From assembly GCF_024158025.1 (NCBI RefSeq), contig NZ_JAMZEL010000006.1, positions 248,001-312,000 of the forward strand: a stretch of DNA of 64,000 bases, written 5' to 3'. The notes beneath the pieces were generated by a model that was given only the letters and a program-made list of their open reading frames with translations, had not been told where the DNA came from and did not search any database. The position numbers and the translations under genes are program-made. This DNA is from Runella salmonicolor (GTDB lineage: Bacteria; Bacteroidota; Bacteroidia; Cytophagales; Spirosomataceae). Positions 58,428 through 64,000 of this stretch are shown here, in pieces. Within the stretch, counting starts at the first letter, position 1. Every line of letters starts with the position of its first letter.

Positions 58428-59593
58428 CACAGGAAGATTGGCAAAAGTTTGAAAAACTGGTACAATGGGATGAGCTCAACAAACCCATCAAGAAGGAAGA
58501 GCCTACTCTGTTTAAGATTGCAGGCTTTCCTAATTATGAAAATGTAATCAGTAATTTTTACAGTTACTATTTTGATGTTTCTCAGCCTCATGGCTTTGAT
58601 AATCTGTTTATTACCTCCCTGTTAAACCTCATTGCCAAAGAATCAGGCAAGGAATTCAGCTTCAACATAAAAGCATTTAATGCTTACCGAGAGGTTAGGA
58701 CAATGAAAGGTGGATTTATTGATATTCTTTTGACAGAGGGAGACATAGGAGAAGATTACAGGCCACTAGAGGATTATGGAGCTGCCATAATCATTGAAAA
58801 CAAAGTAAAGGCTGAGGTTTACAATGACTTAGCAGATTACTACGATTCAATAAAGAGTTCCAATAAGATAGGGGTTATACTGACCATAGCACCCTATAAA
58901 AGCCCTAATAAAAACTATGTATCCATCACTCACAATATGCTCATCAGTGAAGTGACAGGGCAAGCTATCAATCATCTGTTGAATGCTTCCGAAAAGCAGA
59001 TCATCATTTTTAAAGACTTCATCAAAAACCTCCAATCCTATTACCAAAACCAACAAATGAAACTTGAAATGGATAAGCATGTTGAGTTCTTTTTCAACAA
59101 TGGGCATGAAGTGACACAGCTTTTCAAGGAGTACAACAATTTTCTGTTGCACCTGAATGAAACCATTGACCTAGTTGCTCAAAATATGCAGTTTGAGTTA
59201 ATGAACAAAAAAAGCTCAGCCAGAAAGACTTCTGTATTTGGCCTTTCCTCGGCTTCTTTAAGTTGGTGGGTTTATTTGGATGAAATTGTTGATACTAAAT
59301 CATTCTTGATTGAATTTTGGATTCAGCAGGATAATGAGGTAGTTAACCGGTGGAAAGCCCTTACGGATGCTGATTTGGCACTATTCAAAAGCCATACTAA
59401 TGATGCAGCTATCATTACAACTACAACAAATTCTGATACAGGGAAGAATGTTTGGAGAAAAATTGGTGCAAAAAAATACACTAACCTAAAATTAGAAAAC
59501 CTCACCAACTTTCAGGAATACTTTGATGGCATCATGAAGAAAGATTGGCTACCTGTCAAAGAGGAAGTAGTTCGACTGCTTGGAAGTAAATAA
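58424..59593 (+). CDS. PD-(D/E)XK nuclease-like protein inside the RM operon
   Basis: A 389-residue protein with the PD-(D/E)XK core D100 (GGFIDILLTE) and E125-x-K127 (AAIIIENKVKA), the pattern of restriction-like nucleases. The rest is helical, with a C-terminal domain of unknown role. It overlaps hsdM by 4 nt (ATGA) and is followed 31 nt later by hsdS, so it belongs to the same transcript. Its presence between hsdM and hsdS is unusual; an accessory defence nuclease is the simplest reading. Confidence 0.8.
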   Translation: MTQEDWQKFEKLVQWDELNKPIKKEEPTLFKIAGFPNYENVISNFYSYYFDVSQPHGFDNLFITSLLNLIAKESGKEFSFNIKAFNAYREVRTMKGGFIDILLTEGDIGEDYRPLEDYGAAIIIENKVKAEVYNDLADYYDSIKSSNKIGVILTIAPYKSPNKNYVSITHNMLISEVTGQAINHLLNASEKQIIIFKDFIKNLQSYYQNQQMKLEMDKHVEFFFNNGHEVTQLFKEYNNFLLHLNETIDLVAQNMQFELMNKKSSARKTSVFGLSSASLSWWVYLDEIVDTKSFLIEFWIQQDNEVVNRWKALTDADLALFKSHTNDAAIITTTTNSDTGKNVWRKIGAKKYTNLKLENLTNFQEYFDGIMKKDWLPVKEEVVRLLGSK

Positions 59594-59624
59594 TAATCAG
59601 TATCTTAATTTTAGCCAAATAACC

Positions 59625-60998
59625 ATGTTAGCGATACAGGAAGAAATAGATAAAGCCTCCGCATATCCTGCTTACAAACCTTCTAATATTGAATGGATTG
59701 GTGAGATTCCTAAGCATTGGGTAAAAAGTAAGTTAAAACTTCAAAGTAAAATAGTTAATGGGTCTACACCTAGTAGCACAAATGAAGAATTTTGGGATGG
59801 TGACATTATTTGGGTTACACCTTCTGATATTAGTAAGTTAAGTTCATGTGAAATACATGATTCAATCAGAAAAATAACTATCGAAGGTTTAAATAGTTGC
59901 GGAACAAGTTTAGTTCCTATCAAGTCAATTATTCTAACAACTCGTGCACCTATTGGAAATATAGCAATTGCGGAAACAGAACTGTGTACTAATCAAGGTT
60001 GTAAATCAATCATTACAAAAGGGGAGTCTAAGTTTTTATACTACTATTTAAAGTCATTTACTGAAATTTTAGAATCATTAGGGGCTGGAACAACATTTAA
60101 GGAATTATCAACAGAGACCTTAAAAAATCTTGAATTTGCTCTTCCACCCCTGCCAGAACAACAAGCCATAGTCACCTACTTAGACCAAAAGACAGCTTTA
60201 ATTGATGAACTGATTGGCAAAAAACAAAGGAAAATTGACCTGCTGAAAGAACAAAAAACTGCCCTCATCAATCATGCAGTTACAAAAGGGCTTAATCCTG
60301 ATTTTAGCTTTAAGGATTCAGGAATTGAATGGATTGGGGAGATTGCTGAGCATTGGAACAAGTCAAAGTTGAAGTATAAAGGGAGTTTTTTTAGTGGGTA
60401 CTCATTTGATAGTAATGATTTTCAAAGTGAAGGGGATATTCGGGTTATCAAAATTTCAAATGTTCAGAACAATGGAATTTCATGGGAAGATTTAAGTTAT
60501 GTCCCTGCAGATTTTTTTGAAAAGTTTAAAGATTTTAGAGTCTTAGAAGGAGATTTAATATTTGTTTTAACCCGTCCCATAATTTCAACTGGAATAAAAG
60601 TATGTTTTTATAATGAAGATTATTTGGCATTACTAAATCAAAGAAATAGTGTTTTTAGACCCCATGAAAGCTCTATTATCAAAAAATTTCTTTTCTATTT
60701 AGTTAGAACATTTTATTTTATTGAAGAATTTAAACAGCAATTAAAAGAAACGAATCAGCCTAATATATCAACAGAACAAATTTCAAATATTAATATTTTT
60801 TTACCATCACTTTCAGAACAACAAGCTATAGTTAGCTACTTAGATGAGCAAACAGCATTGATAGATACAGCCATAGCCTTAGAAATTCAAAAGATAGACA
60901 AGCTAAAAGAGTATCGCCAAAGCCTCATTTCAGCAGCAGTGACAGGCAAAATATGTGTGTTGCCTTTTACTGAAAAGAGGGAGCCAAAGGCAGTTTAA
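59625..60998 (+). CDS. hsdS: Type I RM specificity subunit HsdS
   Basis: A 457-residue specificity protein with two target-recognition halves. Each half starts with a similar segment (NIEWIGEIPKHW, GIEWIGEIAEHW), and each variable region ends with the conserved LPEQQAIVTYLDQKTALID and LSEQQAIVSYLDEQTALID helices. The ATG at 59625 is the first good start after the nuclease gene. The recognition sequence cannot be read from protein sequence. The N-terminal variable region differs from the C-terminal one, as expected for a bipartite site. Confidence 0.92.
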   Translation: MLAIQEEIDKASAYPAYKPSNIEWIGEIPKHWVKSKLKLQSKIVNGSTPSSTNEEFWDGDIIWVTPSDISKLSSCEIHDSIRKITIEGLNSCGTSLVPIKSIILTTRAPIGNIAIAETELCTNQGCKSIITKGESKFLYYYLKSFTEILESLGAGTTFKELSTETLKNLEFALPPLPEQQAIVTYLDQKTALIDELIGKKQRKIDLLKEQKTALINHAVTKGLNPDFSFKDSGIEWIGEIAEHWNKSKLKYKGSFFSGYSFDSNDFQSEGDIRVIKISNVQNNGISWEDLSYVPADFFEKFKDFRVLEGDLIFVLTRPIISTGIKVCFYNEDYLALLNQRNSVFRPHESSIIKKFLFYLVRTFYFIEEFKQQLKETNQPNISTEQISNINIFLPSLSEQQAIVSYLDEQTALIDTAIALEIQKIDKLKEYRQSLISAAVTGKICVLPFTEKREPKAV

Positions 60999-61132
60999 CC
61001 AAGTTTTATTAAAGCCTCTTACATCACATCTACCGTTTGATAACTTTTAATCATTTTTCATTAAAAGAGCATAGGATTATTAGTATTTTTCTATTAAAAT
61101 GCCACTCTGACTGATTAATAGTAATACTCAAC

Positions 61133-64000
61133 ATGACTGAAAAGCGGTTTGAAGAGCACATTGAAAGTTATCTCACTACCCATTTACATGATGGCCTGAA
61201 ATATGACTCTGTACATCACAGTCACTATGACCGAACCCTCTGCTTGGTCAACCATGAAGTAATTGAATTTATAAAACACTCACAGCCTGAAAGTTACCAA
61301 CGCTGGCAAATACAGTTTGGGGAGCAGGCAGATGAGAAGTTATTAAAAAGGCTATCCTCCGAAATACAAAAAGAAGGGGTAATCAAAGTGCTCCGCAATG
61401 GCATCAGGGAAAGAGGAGTGTATCTGGACATGGTTTATTTTGAGCCAAAAAGTAGCCTAAACCCAGAACATCAAACCAAATACCTCTGCAACAGATTGAG
61501 TGTGGTCAGACAACTGCACTACTCCACCCAAAATGAGAAGTCAATTGACATGGTGTTGTGCATCAATGGCATACCCATCGTCACCATTGAGCTCAAAAAC
61601 CAGCTTTCAGGCCAAAGTATCATTCAAGGCATCAATCAGTACAAGTTTGACAGAGACCCCAAGAATGAGCCCTTGCTTCATTTTAAAAGGATGCTGGTAC
61701 ATTTTACAGTAGACAATGATACCGTAGGCATGACCTCAAAGCTAAGTGGTGCTGAAACCAAGTTCCTGCCATATAATCGTGATATAGTCAATCCCACAGT
61801 GGATGATGGCTACAAAGTATCCTACCTCTGGAAAGAAGTACTTACTCCCAACTCAATACTGGACATCATTGAAAACTTTGTGCTAGAAACCACTGAGTCT
61901 GAAAAAGAATGGGATGATAAATCAGGTAGAGTCATTGAAAAAAAGAAAGACCTACTGATATTTCCCCGGTACCATCAGTTGGATGTTATCCGCAATCTTA
62001 GAAAGCAAATCAAGGCAGAAGGCATTGGGAAATATTACCTTATACAGCATACCACAGGGTCAGGCAAGAGCTACAGTATAGGTTGGCTGGCTCACACCCT
62101 TACTTCTCTTTATCAGAATGCTTCTGACAAAAACAGGATTTTTGACACAGTAATTGTAGTAACTGACAGGAAGGTACTGGACAAGCAGCTTCAAAAAACA
62201 CTGAGGGATTTGGAGCAGACAGCAGGGGTGGTAAAAGCCATTGACAAGAACTCCGAACAGCTCAAAAATGCCCTTGCCAACGGAAATGACATCATTGTTA
62301 CCACCATTCAGAAATTTGGGGTGATAGCAGATGCCATGTCTAAGCTAAAAGGCAGAACCTTTGGGGTAATCATTGATGAAGTACACTCTTCCCAAACAGG
62401 TGAAACCTCCAAAAAGCTAAAGAAATCACTGTCTGTCAATGAGTTTGAAGAAGAAGAGGAAGAAGATTTTGAAGACATTCTTGCCAGAGAGATTTTGAGC
62501 CGAGGCAAGCAAAAACACATTTCCTTTTTTGGCTTTACTGGCACCCCAAAAAACAAAACCCTTGAGCTTTTTGGTAGGAAAAATGAAGCAGGGCAGTTTG
62601 TTCCCTTCCATTCTTACACCATGAAGCAATCTATTGCAGAAGGCTATACATTGGATGTGCTCGAACACTTCATGTCCTACAAAAGGTGGTTCAAACTCAA
62701 GCAGGAAGAAGGTAAGGAAGATTTGGAGCTGCCAGAGGGTAAGGTAAAGAAAGAGTTGATGAAATTTGTTGACTCCCACCATGAGACTATCAGGCAAAAA
62801 GTAGCCATTATGCTCAATCAGTTTGTGCATCATACCCAAAAGCAAATCAGGGGAAGGGCAAGAGCAATGGTAGTAGTAAGGTCAAGAAAGCACTGTGTAT
62901 TGTTTCAGCAGGAAATGGTGAAGCAAATGAAGGCTTTGAGACTTCCCTATTCCTGTCTGGTAGCATTTAGTGGCAGTATTTCCCATGAAGGCACTGACCA
63001 TACTGAAACTACCCTAAACACCGAGAATGGCTCACAGAACAATGTTTCTATCCCTGATGCTCTCAAAGACCCAAGATTTAGGATTCTAATTGTGTCTAAT
63101 AAATTCCAGACTGGATTTGATGAACCCCTTATTCATACCATGTTTGTAGATAAAAAATTGGGAGGAGTTCAGTGTGTACAAACCCTATCAAGACTCAACA
63201 GAAAGACCAATGGCAAAATAGACACCTTTGTACTGGACTTTGTGAATGAACCAGAAGAGATAGTTGAGGCTTTCCAACCCTTCTATACCTCAACCTTGCT
63301 GACTGGAGAAACAGACTCATATAAGCTGTATGAACTAGAAACCCAGATAAAATCCTTCCATTTATTCACCAAATACGAAGTTGATGAGTTCTGCAAGCTA
63401 TTTTATTCCGAAAGGCAAAGTGATGAAGTACTACAACCCTTTCTGAATCGAGCTGTGGATAAATGGGCAGAAATTGAGGATGATGATAAAAAGGAAGAAT
63501 ACAGGTCAATTATCAATTCCTATTGCAGGTTATACAGCTACATCTCCCAAATCATGGACTTCCAAGATGCTGAGCTGGAAAAGCTGTTTATCTTCTTGAA
63601 ATACCTTAAAAAGAAGCTACCCAAGCGAAAAGGAAGTAACATTGATGTCTCTGACTCCATTGATTTAGACTCTCTCAGGATTCAAAAGATTGGGGAAATG
63701 AAACTTGCCCTTGAAGATAAGCAAGGTGAACTTGACCCTATTGCAGAAAGTGGCTCCAATGGCAAACCCCAAGAAGAGATTGATTTGTTGTCATCAATCA
63801 TTCAAAAAGTTAATAATGTACATGGTATACACTTGAAGGATGAAGATAAAATCCACCTCAACAATGTATACGTAAGGATGAGCCAAAGCCCGGAAGTGCA
63901 GAAAGTGATGGCAGGCGATAATTCAGAAGCCAACAAAAAGCAGTTTTGGACAGAAATGATGAGCAAGTTCTTTTTGGAATACATCAATGACAACTTTGAT
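61133..64000 (+). CDS. hsdR: Type I RM restriction subunit HsdR, 3' end beyond window
   Basis: At least 956 codons without a stop. The N-terminal nuclease domain has D139 (SIDMVLCINGIP) and E153-x-K155 (TIELKNQ). The translocase has Walker A HTTGSGKS (306-313) and DEVH (415-418), with the downstream helicase motif QTGFDEPL. These are the hallmarks of HsdR. The ATG at 61133 follows a 134-bp gap after hsdS. The gene is cut by the window end. It completes the system HsdM-PD(D/E)XK-HsdS-HsdR. Confidence 0.93.
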   Translation, partial: MTEKRFEEHIESYLTTHLHDGLKYDSVHHSHYDRTLCLVNHEVIEFIKHSQPESYQRWQIQFGEQADEKLLKRLSSEIQKEGVIKVLRNGIRERGVYLDMVYFEPKSSLNPEHQTKYLCNRLSVVRQLHYSTQNEKSIDMVLCINGIPIVTIELKNQLSGQSIIQGINQYKFDRDPKNEPLLHFKRMLVHFTVDNDTVGMTSKLSGAETKFLPYNRDIVNPTVDDGYKVSYLWKEVLTPNSILDIIENFVLETTESEKEWDDKSGRVIEKKKDLLIFPRYHQLDVIRNLRKQIKAEGIGKYYLIQHTTGSGKSYSIGWLAHTLTSLYQNASDKNRIFDTVIVVTDRKVLDKQLQKTLRDLEQTAGVVKAIDKNSEQLKNALANGNDIIVTTIQKFGVIADAMSKLKGRTFGVIIDEVHSSQTGETSKKLKKSLSVNEFEEEEEEDFEDILAREILSRGKQKHISFFGFTGTPKNKTLELFGRKNEAGQFVPFHSYTMKQSIAEGYTLDVLEHFMSYKRWFKLKQEEGKEDLELPEGKVKKELMKFVDSHHETIRQKVAIMLNQFVHHTQKQIRGRARAMVVVRSRKHCVLFQQEMVKQMKALRLPYSCLVAFSGSISHEGTDHTETTLNTENGSQNNVSIPDALKDPRFRILIVSNKFQTGFDEPLIHTMFVDKKLGGVQCVQTLSRLNRKTNGKIDTFVLDFVNEPEEIVEAFQPFYTSTLLTGETDSYKLYELETQIKSFHLFTKYEVDEFCKLFYSERQSDEVLQPFLNRAVDKWAEIEDDDKKEEYRSIINSYCRLYSYISQIMDFQDAELEKLFIFLKYLKKKLPKRKGSNIDVSDSIDLDSLRIQKIGEMKLALEDKQGELDPIAESGSNGKPQEEIDLLSSIIQKVNNVHGIHLKDEDKIHLNNVYVRMSQSPEVQKVMAGDNSEANKKQFWTEMMSKFFLEYINDNFD

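Larger units (their letters stand above)
51956..64000. mobile_element. Second AT-rich integrative island, right end beyond window
   Basis: Starting beside the 5' end of the same tRNA, this island carries its own tyrosine recombinase, an unknown gene, a RepA-like ATPase and a type I restriction-modification operon, all on the plus strand. Base use differs from the host part. Its right border lies outside the window, so its size is unknown. The boundary here is inferred from gene content and from a 12-bp tandem repeat near the integrase. Confidence 0.6.

Overview
The window looks like chromosomal DNA of a Bacteroidota bacterium, most likely a Cytophagales/Spirosomaceae (Runella-like) organism. 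The evidence is type IX secretion C-terminal sorting domains, a PorU2-type gingipain-fold peptidase, Bacteroidota-style tyrosine integrases, a TAnnTTTG-type -7 promoter box, and many lipoprotein exo-enzymes. No rRNA or CRISPR array was seen. One tRNA gene (anticodon CAT) lies near 51.9 kb.

1-5.2 kb: cytochrome c maturation operon (ccmB partial, ccmC, ccmD-like, ccmE, ccmF). A DUF2281/PIN toxin-antitoxin pair sits between ccmD and ccmE. CcmE carries Cys instead of His at the heme-attachment motif, and no ccmG/ccmH follows. 5.3-24.7 kb: ordinary host genes. They include a PliI-like lysozyme inhibitor, a D-2-hydroxyacid dehydrogenase, a large metzincin-type metalloprotease, an epimerase, Fic and HNH-like proteins among direct repeats, a GH116 glucosidase, a GNAT-nitrilase fusion beside the 3' scar of another gene, a DUF6786-like lipoprotein, a cytochrome c, an M13 peptidase and an Asp-box protein.

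24.9-30.5 kb: probable exopolysaccharide operon. It holds a TIM-barrel glycosidase lipoprotein, a 1244-residue membrane glycosyltransferase fused to two glycosidase-like domains (one lacking its catalytic Glu), and a LytTR regulator. 31.0-38.6 kb: a T9SS ice-binding-like protein, a 48-aa peptide with the full lasso-peptide leader signature, a convergent asparagine-synthetase-like cyclase lacking the N-terminal Cys, a lipoprotein and PorU2. 38.7-42.9 kb: a CheB-CheR-PAS-histidine kinase and its response regulator.

43.1-51.9 kb: a compact integrated element (8.8 kb) bounded by 15-bp direct repeats of the tRNA 3' end. It has divergent repressor/Cro genes with operators, an integrase, a VapE-like helicase, an iteron-rich candidate origin, a primase, small DNA-binding proteins, a transglycosylase-like protein and a membrane-anchored cargo protein. 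No capsid, terminase, relaxase or conjugation genes are visible. The layout resembles phage satellites (PICI-like). 52.0-64.0 kb: a second AT-rich island abuts the 5' side of the same tRNA. It has its own integrase, a RepA-like ATPase, three noncoding stem-loops and a type I restriction-modification operon (hsdM, PD-(D/E)XK nuclease, hsdS, hsdR) that runs off the window.
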